This document shows, piece after piece, positions 33,269 to 41,232 of a stretch of DNA of 64,000 nt. Origin of the DNA: Actinernus sp. WN-2022 (lineage: Eukaryota; Cnidaria; Anthozoa; Actiniaria; Actinernidae); contig JAOWCC010000260.1 in NCBI GenBank assembly GCA_030867875.1, positions 48,873-112,872 of the forward strand, written 5' to 3'. Made by a program: the position numbers and the translations under genes. Every line of letters begins with the position of its first letter. Position 1 is the first letter of the stretch. Below the pieces are notes generated by a model. That model did not search any database. It worked only from the letters and a program-made list of their open reading frames with translations, and was not told where the DNA came from.

Positions 33269-33990
33269 TTAGAATTTTGCTGGAAACATCAATTGATCAA
33301 CAACACTATCTTTTTTTTTTTGAAATTGCAACTTAGCGTTAATTTGTTTCGATGTCTTGTTTCTTGCTGTGTGCTGGACAAAGATTCCTGAAGTATTACC
33401 AAAATTAACCACATAGTTATATACTATTGATACATTATCTGGAGATGGTGATACTCCAGTGAAAGAAATCAATGACTCTATTACTGATAAAACGCAAGTT
33501 TCAAAAGTAGTCCATGGCCCTTGTGTTTCGTGATCACCTGTACCCATGTGTCTGCTACGCTTATAAGGGGACGGACTTTCTCTTTTGCGTGACTCCTTTG
33601 TTTCGCTTCCTTGTATTGTCGCTTTTTTGATACCGCACGGATTGTCGCATCCAATACATCTGCAGCGAGAAGAACATCCTTGATCTGATGTAAAGCAAGG
33701 ACAACGAGTTCTTTGTTTACCACTGACATCACAACAAGATAGGCGCCCTTTAGTACTTCCTTCGCCACACCTGCAAGCCCCCAAATTGCCCGATGTTTCC
33801 AAGCATCGTTTCACTTCTCGGTTACCGCACGACTTACACCGACATAATCGGGTACAGTTCTTTTTCTTTGTGAAACAAGGGCATCTGGTTTTGCGTTTCT
33901 CATCGATGCAACTCAGTTGGGCAGTTTTTATTTTCGTTCCACCTCCGCACGAGCATCCGCCTTTCTTTGCAATATCTGGAATCGTCTTCT
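33269..33990 (-). pseudogene. 3' exon of the DDE/OTU/CXC gene: Cys-rich CXC (tesmin/TSO1-like) domain
   Basis: Read on the minus strand, this exon begins after an acceptor (ttttaaaacgcag, at 33,991) in the phase left by the donor at 38,082, so the two exons join in one frame. It encodes two Cys-rich repeats, GGCSCGGGTK...RCPCFTKKKNCTRLCRC and GACRCGEGST...RCPCFTSDQGCSSRCRC, each with the spacing of CXC domains that bind DNA in tesmin/TSO1 and MSL2 proteins. A basic Ser/Lys/Arg-rich linker and a ~100-residue uncharacterised tail follow, ending MFPAKF at a stop. This exon itself has no break. It is filed as a pseudogene only because upstream exons of the same gene are disrupted. Confidence 0.75.
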
Positions 33991-34044
33991 CTGCGTTTTA
34001 AAATAAATACCACATTTTGAATGTAAACGTTTTAGTTTTTGTTT

Positions 34045-34108
34045 GCCTGAGGAAATCAGACACCTGTCGTCGCGGTCCATTTCAAGAGGCGTTTGATTTC
34101 CTCAGGCT
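34045..34108. repeat. Short hairpin (gcctgaggaaatca)
   Basis: Gcctgaggaaatcagacacc and ggcgtttgatttcctcaggc pair with few mismatches across a ~24-base loop, inside the intron of the CXC gene. Likely a tiny MITE. Confidence 0.6.
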
Positions 34109-34314
34109 ATTGTCAACTACATCAAATATAAAAAAAAATTGTAGTAAGCGTCTGCTAATATATTAACCGCCATGGCATTTTGGGTCAAAATAAAGATCCA
34201 GATGTGGCATAAAAGTGATGGAGATTTTGAGAATGACCTAACTGAATTACGCACAAATTAGTAGAGTTTTAAAAACCATTATGATTTTGACCCAGTTGAT
34301 CAACGCCTCGCCTT

Positions 34315-37300
34315 TTGTTGACGGCAGCAATTTTATTTGCTCCGTATTATTTCATATTTTTACCTTTAAATCATACATATATGGCACTTATACGCCCCTA
34401 CAACGCTCAAAACGGACTCCTACGAAAAGTCTGGTCGTCATATCGTGGTAAGAGAGCAGGAAAGCTCGTAAAATCAAGAGAAGCAACTCGCTGCCAAAGA
34501 ATCAACACCGTTCAGCCAAGGGAATTCAACCGTGCTAAAGTGATTTCAACTGTAAGTCTATCTAGGACTCACAATCCAACGAATTGTGTTTATATCATCC
34601 CATTATCAGCACCAGGTACGACCAGTAAGGTCGAGGAAAGATCAGGAAAAACATTTGTGCGCAGTATTCTGCTATCTAACGTTATGTCCTTGGCGCCAAA
34701 AATCGATGAAGTCCGGCATTATGCTGAGTATGCAAATTTAGACCTTGTTTGTTTAACCGAGACTTGGCTTCAAGAACATATTCATGACAATATAGTCGCT
34801 ATCAGTGGCTTCAATCTAATCCGACAAGACAGAAAGGAAGGTGTACATGGTGGTGTGTGTATGTTCATCAAAAATTCCATCCAGTACTCCTTGTTGGACG
34901 ATCTAACTGACTCTTCCTTCGAGGTTTTGTGGGTTAAAATTCGACCAAACCGTCTCCCAAGGGGGTTCAGCAATATTATTGTTGGAACAGTTTATCATCC
35001 ACCAAGCTCAGATAATTCTACCATACTGAACTATCTGATGAACTGTCTCTCATCTATCGAGTCTAAACACCCGAACTGTGGAATCATTCTCCTCGGTGAC
35101 TTTAACAAGCTCAATGTTGCGATGTTAAAATCCAGTTTCAATCTCAAGCAAATTGTCAATTTTCCAACTAGAGGTCGTAACACGCTGGACTTAATACTTA
35201 CGAATCTCAAAGATTTCTACGATGCTCCCGATAAGAGACCTCCCTTTGGCTTATCGGACCATCTGTCTATTGAAGTCAAGCCAAAATTACGCATCCTGCT
35301 TCCACAGCCAAGGTTCAAGGTTAAATCGAGAGATCTGCGGTCAAGTAATCGTCTCGCTTTAAGCTCTTATCTGCAAGAGGTTGACGTACCAACCCTCATC
35401 AGTACTGGTAACTCATGTTCAGAGAAGGCATCCATCCTCGAAACAATTGTAAACACAGGTCTGAACATTATACTTCCTATACGATCTAAAACCATCCACT
35501 CCAACGAACCGTCGTGGATTAACCCAGTCCTGAAAGATCTAATCAGACAACGCCAAAGAGCTCTCGCACAAGGGAATCTTCCTTTATTCCTCCTTTTAAG
35601 AAACAGCGTTAATCGAGAGCGGAAGATCTGCCGAGGGAAGTACTACGAAGCGAAGGTTGCCCATCTGAAAGAATGCAAACCATCGATGTGGTGGAAGGAA
35701 GTAAAGCAACTAAGCGGCATATCATCAGCCTCCCGAGGACCGGATGATTTCACGAAATCCCTCCAGCATACAGACGGCGCAACTAATAAGCAGGACTTGG
35801 CTAATATTATCAACGAAGCCTTCATACTACCGATGAGTGATTTCTCACCGCTCCCAGCTGATTTCCAACTCGACCGAGCGGACGATCCTCTATCTCCACC
35901 GCTAGTGGTTTCCGCCCACTCTGTCTATAGAAAATTATCAGCGCTAAACCCCACCAAGGCGCAGGGCCCAGATGGCATTCCGGCTTGGTTACTAAAGGAG
36001 AATGCGGATATTCTAATGGTACCTGTCATGGACATTTTAAACAGCTCGTACCGCGAGGGCCGTCTACCACCATCTTGGAAAGAGGCAGATATAGTTCCCG
36101 TTCCAAAGCAAAAACCAGTAAAAGATGTCAACAAACACTTACGCCCCATTTCTCTCACACCAATACTCTCCAAGATCGCCGAAGAGTTTGTCGTCGAAGA
36201 ACACGTTAAGCCAGCCATGCTGAAGAAAATCGGTTCTAACCAATTCGGATGCGTCCCAAAGTCATCTACGACGCATGCACTAATCAGTATGATACACACG
36301 TGGACCAAACACACAGACGGGAACGGCGCAACTGTAAGAGTCGTTCTCTTTGATTATAGGAAAGCTTTCGATCTAATCGACCACGCTATCTTGGCTAATA
36401 AACTAGGGACGTTGGACCTCCCACATGGAATCGTGCGTTGGATTATTGATTTCTTAAAGTGCCGTAAGCAGAGAGTCAAACTAGAGCGTGACTGTAAATC
36501 AGAATGGAAAGACATCCCTGCAGGCGTCCCACAGGGAACCAAGCTAGGGCCGTGGCTCTTTGTACTTATGATCGACGATATAGGAGTCACCAACATCACC
36601 GACTTATGGAAATATGTAGATGACACGACTATCGCTGAACCTGTCCATAAGAACGAAATAAGTAACATCCAGAATGCTGTATCAGAACTGGCCACAAAGT
36701 CGCACCAGAATAAGTTTCAATTAAATCAAGCAAAATGCAAAGAGCTACGAATATCATTTGCTAAGAGTGCCCCCAACTTCGCCCCTGTCGTTGTGGATGC
36801 GAAACCTATTGAAGTAGTTTCCAACTTCAAACTACTTGGCCTGAACATTTCAGATAACCTAAAATGGAACGTTCATATCTCGGAAATCATACGAAAGGTG
36901 TCTACCCGACTGTACTTCTTGAAGCAACTTAAAAGAGCAAACGTGTTAACAAAGGAACTCTTGACATTCTATGTTACATGCATACGCCCAATAACCGAAT
37001 ACGCCTGTCCCGTGTTCCATAACGGGCTCCCGCAGTATTTGTCGGAGGATTTAGAAAGACTGCAGAAGCGTGCTTTAAGAATCATTTACCCATTCACCAC
37101 CTATCCTGAAGCTTTGGCAGCCAGTAACCTAACTCCACTCTACGATCGCAGAAATGCCCTAACAATCAATCTATTCAACGAGATCAGCTCCAATGTGAAC
37201 CATAAGTTGCACAACTTACTGCCTAAACCAAACACATGTAATGCTAATCTTAGAAGTAAGCGGAGTTTCAATGTGCCCATATGTAAGACCAACAGACTGA

Positions 37301-37682
37301 AAAACAGTTTCATATATAGTAATAGCAATTAGAATATAACAATATAACAATAACCAGAATATATATAGCAATATTGAGTAGAACCTTCATGATTATCAAG
37401 ACACAGTTCTACATATAGTAAGATTATATCTAGCAACTATCAGTAGCAATATTAATTAGAATTTTAATTATCAAGTCCAACAGACTGAAGAGTTTTATAC
37501 TTTATAGTATTATTAATTAGATTATAATTAGCAACTATATTTTATATCAGTAGCAACATTGATTAGAATTAATTTTAATTATCAGTATTTTCAAATTTAA
37601 TGTAAAGTCTTACGCAATTCAGCTTTCCAGCTGCAACAGTTATTACTAATAAACCATCTATCTATCTATCTATCTATCTATC
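34315..37682 (+). mobile_element. Near-full-length CR1/L2-type LINE with (ATCT)n tail
   Basis: The coding frame is followed by an AT-rich 3' UTR with tandem-like words (agcaactat, attagaatt) and ends in (atct)n at about 37,653-37,682. Microsatellite tails instead of poly(A) are usual in the CR1/L2 group. The 5' boundary is not certain, and no target-site duplication could be matched to the sequence after the tail (aaagcatgttggg). Confidence 0.75.
34381..37332 (+). CDS. LINE ORF2: endonuclease plus reverse transcriptase, intact
   Basis: A single frame of about 980 residues from the ATG at 34,381 (open from 34,315) encodes a non-LTR retrotransposon polyprotein. An apurinic-type endonuclease comes first: NVMSLAPKIDEV, LTETWLQ, ILLGDFN, and SDHLSIEV near residue 315 of the open frame. 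The reverse transcriptase follows: KAFDLIDHAIL, GVPQGTKLGPWLF, and the catalytic KYVDDTT near residue 767. It ends in the C-terminal region typical of CR1/L2-group LINEs (YACPVFHNGLP, LQKRALRII). There is no internal stop or frameshift. The N-terminus is basic and no separate ORF1 is visible. It lies antisense to the host gene, in its intron between 33,991 and 38,082. Confidence 0.9.
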   Translation: MALIRPYNAQNGLLRKVWSSYRGKRAGKLVKSREATRCQRINTVQPREFNRAKVISTVSLSRTHNPTNCVYIIPLSAPGTTSKVEERSGKTFVRSILLSNVMSLAPKIDEVRHYAEYANLDLVCLTETWLQEHIHDNIVAISGFNLIRQDRKEGVHGGVCMFIKNSIQYSLLDDLTDSSFEVLWVKIRPNRLPRGFSNIIVGTVYHPPSSDNSTILNYLMNCLSSIESKHPNCGIILLGDFNKLNVAMLKSSFNLKQIVNFPTRGRNTLDLILTNLKDFYDAPDKRPPFGLSDHLSIEVKPKLRILLPQPRFKVKSRDLRSSNRLALSSYLQEVDVPTLISTGNSCSEKASILETIVNTGLNIILPIRSKTIHSNEPSWINPVLKDLIRQRQRALAQGNLPLFLLLRNSVNRERKICRGKYYEAKVAHLKECKPSMWWKEVKQLSGISSASRGPDDFTKSLQHTDGATNKQDLANIINEAFILPMSDFSPLPADFQLDRADDPLSPPLVVSAHSVYRKLSALNPTKAQGPDGIPAWLLKENADILMVPVMDILNSSYREGRLPPSWKEADIVPVPKQKPVKDVNKHLRPISLTPILSKIAEEFVVEEHVKPAMLKKIGSNQFGCVPKSSTTHALISMIHTWTKHTDGNGATVRVVLFDYRKAFDLIDHAILANKLGTLDLPHGIVRWIIDFLKCRKQRVKLERDCKSEWKDIPAGVPQGTKLGPWLFVLMIDDIGVTNITDLWKYVDDTTIAEPVHKNEISNIQNAVSELATKSHQNKFQLNQAKCKELRISFAKSAPNFAPVVVDAKPIEVVSNFKLLGLNISDNLKWNVHISEIIRKVSTRLYFLKQLKRANVLTKELLTFYVTCIRPITEYACPVFHNGLPQYLSEDLERLQKRALRIIYPFTTYPEALAASNLTPLYDRRNALTINLFNEISSNVNHKLHNLLPKPNTCNANLRSKRSFNVPICKTNRLKNSFIYSNSN

Positions 37683-37846
37683 AAAGCATGTTGGGTATTA
37701 CAGTGGCGTCTACGAATTGACTAGCATTTTCAGCGGTATTGACCCAAATGCTTCACTTCAATGTAATGAAGCACCATAAAAACCAACATTCTTGTATGAC
37801 ACAACCGCCCTCATCCTCGGATACCCAATGGCAGTTAGTGGGCGAC

Positions 37847-37945
37847 GGACAAAAAAGGGACGGAGCGGGAGGCGGAGAAGGAAAAATCTATTTTTTCCTT
37901 TACTCATTCCTTCTCCCCCTCCCCCTCCGTCCCTTTTTTGCCCGT
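37847..37945. repeat. G/C-rich imperfect hairpin
   Basis: Ggacaaaaaagggacgga-gcggga and its complement tccgtcccttttttgccc, with ggagaaggaaaaa facing ttttttccttt, form a ~100-bp foldback in the intron. Probably a MITE; non-coding. Confidence 0.65.
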
Positions 37946-38082
37946 TCAAGGGCCCAGCGGCACACTACAATCCAAATTTCTGGGGAGTACCCCCCTCCCC
38001 GGGCTATTCAGAAACGTTGCAGGATTAAAATGTACCTTTAAAACGATTAAACCCTGTATATACAACAACAATAACAACTTAC

Positions 38083-38897
38083 CATAAACTGGTTTAGTTG
38101 AGTCGTAATGACCAACGCCATGGCTGTGAAACGCTATATACATGGAATTCGTTGTTACTGGTGTATCTGGTAAGAAGGGTATACATGGGGCAGATTCAAA
38201 GGATGTCAAAACAACAATCGGGACTTTCAGTAACTGCGAACATACTTTAACCACTACATCCCCGATACGACTGTCAAACATCCCAGGAATTCTGAATTGG
38301 CGGCAGCTTGAATCAACAAATCATCGACGTCAGAAAGAGTAAGGAAATCCGCAATTGTTGGGTCGCATTGCTGCAATTTATCAACAAATAGTTGACGAAG
38401 AGTGGAGGTGTCCTCGTCTTCATTTTTTCCTAAGCCAAGAGCTTCCAAGTGATCATTCAGAGCATCATTCCCGTGAATACTAATTTGCACATGCAACTGA
38501 CGTACGATACTTCGAAAAGCACAGTCACCATCACCTGGGACACTGTCAATTTCTAGGCCAAACGAGGCAAGATTCCTTATCAGACATCCATCTTGTTTGT
38601 TTGTTGTATCAATGCCTGGAATAGTATATTCATCAGAGTTTCCAAGCACACATCTGTATGTGGTATGAGACGAGTACGGGATATCGAAAGCATCAAATGC
38701 TCTTGAAGTATTTACATCATTGATATTCTTTAACACTTCATACATCGAACAACATTCTGCTGCCATCATAGAAGCAATGTTGTCGTTACATAGATCCATT
38801 ACATTTTCTGCAACAACAATATATGGAGTTGCTGTATGCGGGATTGATTCAGTTGAAGCTTTATCGGACTGTTGGTCGGACATATCCCGCTTAGATG
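38083..38897 (-). pseudogene. OTU-domain part of the DDE/OTU/CXC gene, downstream of the Polinton insertion
   Basis: This is the continuation of the exon broken by the Polinton. After the TSD it reads KRDMSDQQSDKAS and leads into an OTU cysteine-protease domain: VPGDGDCAFRSIV holds the catalytic Asp-Cys context and HSHGVGHYDST the catalytic His, with the intermediate helices between. OTU enzymes cleave ubiquitin chains. The exon ends at a strong GTAAGT donor (plus-strand complement 38,077-38,082), and splicing to 33,990 keeps the frame. A one-base shift at the GGG run (plus 38,282-38,284) separates the Cys half from the His half. It may be real decay or an assembly error, since both apparent indels in this gene fall in homopolymers. 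Confidence 0.8.
38892..38897. other. Left copy of the Polinton target-site duplication TAGATG
   Basis: TAGATG immediately before the left terminal AGTAGTATAG; identical to 55,107-55,112 after the right terminus. Polintons are known to generate 6-bp duplications. Confidence 0.95.
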
Positions 38898-39389
38898 AGT
38901 AGTATAGAGGGTGGGGGCACCGGACCATTTCAATCTCTTCGAGATCAAAATAATCCGTTGTCGACCTCAAAGAAGGTCTCAACCTCGAAGAAGGTTTCTC
39001 CCCACCCTCGATACTACTGTACTACTGTACTACTATCCTTGGAATTATTTAGGGCGTGGTCAATTTAGGGCGTGGTCAATTTAGGGCGTGGTCGAATTCT
39101 TGAAGTTCTTCGTAACCGATTTAACCAGTTCAATCTTTGGATGTCAAATTCTTGGAAATCTTCATAACCGGTTTCAATATTTGGATGTCGAATTCTTGGA
39201 AATCTCCATAACTGGTTTCAATCTTTGGATATCGAATTCTTCTCTTCATTCTTCTCTTACTATAGTATTCAACTTTTCATAGTTGCATTCTAGGCTATCC
39301 ATTCTAATGGCTTCATTGCCTTGCCTGCTATCTGCTATTGCCATATATTGGCTTCTGCGAGTTTCTTTATGCAATGGATGCTGGTGCAT
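38898..39389. repeat. Left terminal inverted repeat of the Polinton
   Basis: The outer 33 bases match the right end exactly. After a dissimilar stretch, pairing resumes from ttcaatctttggatgtc-like units to ctggtgcat (39,389), which faces atgcaccag at 54,621. Internal features: an inverted copy of the terminus itself (ccccaccctcgatactact, 39,000-39,018), three copies of agggcgtggtcaattt (39,051-39,090), and about three ~38-bp units of gatgtc-aattcttggaaatct. The inner half (attctcttactatagtattc onward) is well conserved between ends. Confidence 0.9.
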
Positions 39390-39404
39390 TTATAGAGATT
39401 TTAT

Positions 39405-39422
39405 ATCTAATATAGTAGTATA
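39405..39422 (+). promoter_or_regulatory. Structural-gene-type promoter motif before the VLTF3-like gene
   Basis: ATCTAATATAGTAGTATA ends two bases before the ATG at 39,425 and is a looser version of the TAATCAAATArTATA motif found before structural genes of the element. Confidence 0.45.
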
Positions 39423-39424
39423 GG

Positions 39425-40060
39425 ATGAACTGCAATTCAGAAATCCATGATGAGATGAAAGACTTTGGAGAGTCATGTCCTTTCTGCAATGAGCGATTGA
39501 TAGATTACGTACGCGAGAAAGAGAGTGAGTCGTGTTGTGGCAATACACAGATAGTTAATGATAATGGTACGCACGTTTGCCGGAGCTGTGGTATAGTTCA
39601 TTCATATGATTTGGTGAATGGATACATCGACTATTACGAAAATAGGTATCGAATAAGGCGAAAGTCTATATACCATCGAAAGTATCATATAGATAATATA
39701 TTCATTGCGAAATTCGATTTACAACATGGTGAGTACGTTGATATTCGTAGGCTATTCAATGAATTCGAAAGTGCTATTGATGTTATATTGATAGGGAAAA
39801 GGTATCCAATACTTGATTTCGTATTCTATAAGTTGTTCGAAATGAAGTTTTACGAATCTGGAATCGATAACTATCGCATTCATATGCAAAGGTGTAGTAG
39901 GTATATATCGAAGAGTACTGTTAAACGATATGTGAGGACATGGAAGAAGATCTGTGATATGAATAAGTGGCACTGTATGAAGACTAATAAGGATGCTTTT
40001 ACAAAGAATGTCGGCAAGAAGGTTGAGAAGAAACTCGAGAAAAAGATTGCCATAGTTTAG
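39425..40060 (+). CDS. Zinc-ribbon protein, probable VLTF3-like late transcription factor
   Basis: A 211-residue protein with paired cysteines, CPFC at 18-21, CC at 37-38 and CRSCG at 52-56, forming a zinc-ribbon-like module. It is followed by a charged YHRKYHIDNIF segment comparable to the YKRxNHF region of poxvirus-like VLTF3 proteins, which several large DNA viruses and Polinton-like viruses use for late transcription. The rest is mostly helical and ends in a Lys-rich tail. It is the first gene inside the left terminal repeat and converges with the next gene with a 4-base overlap. If it is a late transcription factor, the shared motif upstream of structural genes could be its target. The assignment rests on pattern, not on alignment. 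Confidence 0.5.
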   Translation: MNCNSEIHDEMKDFGESCPFCNERLIDYVREKESESCCGNTQIVNDNGTHVCRSCGIVHSYDLVNGYIDYYENRYRIRRKSIYHRKYHIDNIFIAKFDLQHGEYVDIRRLFNEFESAIDVILIGKRYPILDFVFYKLFEMKFYESGIDNYRIHMQRCSRYISKSTVKRYVRTWKKICDMNKWHCMKTNKDAFTKNVGKKVEKKLEKKIAIV

Positions 40061-40479
40061 GTAATTGTATACTTGTTATCGTATTTAGCTTTGAAGCAAT
40101 CAACTAGTGGACATAGGTCTGATACTTGATCATCCAACCAGTTCAACTCTAATGCAAATCTTTCGATGTCGAGTTCTTCTCCACGCAGATATGCCCTTAT
40201 TTTATTCAAGATCTTTTGATATGATGTGTACGCGAATTTACTCATTTCTGTCTTCCTATTGTAGTTTTTCATTTTTAGTAGTCCTTGGAGCATCAATCCA
40301 GCACCCGAAATAGTGCCAAGAATTATTGGATTTAGTGTTATAGACCCAATGATTACGCCTGTACTTGTGAGACTAATTGACGATAAGTGTAGAATTGTAT
40401 TAACCTTCTTGAATCGTTTGTATGCTCGCTTATGGCAGAAGCATTTTTTGTGGTAGTGTGCATATAGCTTCTTTAACAT
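40057..40479 (-). CDS. Two-TM membrane protein, conserved Polinton type
   Basis: A 140-residue protein with a Lys/Tyr-rich N-terminus (KKLYAHYHKKCFCHKRAYKR), two hydrophobic segments near 30-47 and 50-65 (LSSISLTSTGVIIGSI, IILGTISGAGLMLQ) and a helical C-terminus (FAYTSYQKILNKIRAYLRG). The two-TM-then-helical-tail layout resembles SLATT-type membrane proteins, but that is speculation; the function is unknown. The frame stays open for about 35 codons upstream of the first ATG and looks coding-like there (DKNLSEADVE). The real start may therefore be a lost ATG or a non-AUG codon closer to the promoter-like motif at 40,556-40,572. Confidence 0.7.
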   Translation of the reverse strand: MLKKLYAHYHKKCFCHKRAYKRFKKVNTILHLSSISLTSTGVIIGSITLNPIILGTISGAGLMLQGLLKMKNYNRKTEMSKFAYTSYQKILNKIRAYLRGEELDIERFALELNWLDDQVSDLCPLVDCFKAKYDNKYTIT

Positions 40480-40555
40480 TTCGACGTCTGCTTCACTTAA
40501 GTTCTTATCGATATGATTGAAATTGAAAACGTTAATTTTTGTTTTAACCGTGATT

Positions 40556-40572
40556 CTTATATTATTTGATTA
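40556..40572 (-). promoter_or_regulatory. Promoter motif TAATCAAATAATATAAG
   Basis: Minus-strand copy of the element's shared motif, about 77 bases upstream of the first ATG of the two-TM gene. It is much closer to the probable original start, since the coding-like frame reaches back to it. Confidence 0.55.
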
Positions 40573-40584
40573 TATAATTTTAAA

Positions 40585-41211
40585 TTATTCAGATGTGTAT
40601 ACCAAAACACCATTTGATGTTGACTTAGTCATTCCTACGATTTCTTCTAAACTCATTTTAGACACCGTGTAGCCATTCCATGTTGCATTTGTATTTCTGT
40701 AAACTCTATTCAGGGTAACGTTACCACCATCTGTTATCTTAACTTGCAATTTATATCTGTGTGGTTGTGTGTCAAGTGGTTGATGGAAGGTCGTATCTGA
40801 TACGCACACCATTGTTTCGGTATCCTTAGGCAATTGGCAGCCAAAACCACTTCTATTACGAGTTAAAATTGTTGCATCTGGTAGGTTGTTAGTGCCAATG
40901 TCAGTGTGTATTCTAATGTTAATTTGTGTCGTAAATGACAATAATACCCACTTAAACCAAACATTTGCACCACCGCTATCATTGCCCAAATATAAAACGC
41001 ATGATAATCTTATCATATTGTTAATACTTTTAGGTGTGTATCGAATTTCAAATTCAGGTAGATCTATCCATCCAGTGTCGCTATGACTCCATAAATTTGA
41101 AATCTCTCTTACGATATAGGTAGCCAACTTAATAGAAGCTGAGTCATTTATCACATTAATTTGTGTTTCACAAGCAGGTTTCTTGATATTTAAATCGTTA
41201 AATACTCCCAT
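40585..41211 (-). CDS. Short spike/fibre-type protein, paralogue of the collagen-like fibre head
   Basis: A 208-residue protein beginning MGVFNDLN. From residue ~29 it aligns along its length with the C-terminal ~180 residues of the next protein: shared REISNLWSHSD / KEISHLWSHAD, DSGGANVWFKWV / DTGGANVWFRWV, TRNRSGFG / TRNRASFG, and a closing TSE. No collagen repeat is present. Both proteins start with MGxFNDL, suggesting a common short anchor to the capsid. It probably forms a surface spike head that binds host receptors, by analogy with adenovirus fibres. No defect is seen. Confidence 0.65.
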   Translation of the reverse strand: MGVFNDLNIKKPACETQINVINDSASIKLATYIVREISNLWSHSDTGWIDLPEFEIRYTPKSINNMIRLSCVLYLGNDSGGANVWFKWVLLSFTTQINIRIHTDIGTNNLPDATILTRNRSGFGCQLPKDTETMVCVSDTTFHQPLDTQPHRYKLQVKITDGGNVTLNRVYRNTNATWNGYTVSKMSLEEIVGMTKSTSNGVLVYTSE

Positions 41212-41215
41212 TGAT

Positions 41216-41230
41216 TATATTATTTGGTTA
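41216..41230 (-). promoter_or_regulatory. Promoter motif TAACCAAATAATATA
   Basis: Ends four bases before the ATG of the short spike gene on the minus strand; one mismatch to the consensus TAATCAAATArTATA. Confidence 0.6.
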
Positions 41231-41232
41231 TA

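Noticed and set aside
34315..34380. TTG at 34,315 as the LINE start
   Set aside because: A eukaryotic ORF is expected to start at ATG; the first in-frame one is at 34,381.
38898..38982. Apparent 28-residue N-terminal extension of the OTU frame reading out of the Polinton
   Set aside because: It is transcribed from the Polinton terminus by chance; the exon frame continues instead across the insertion into 55,113 and beyond.
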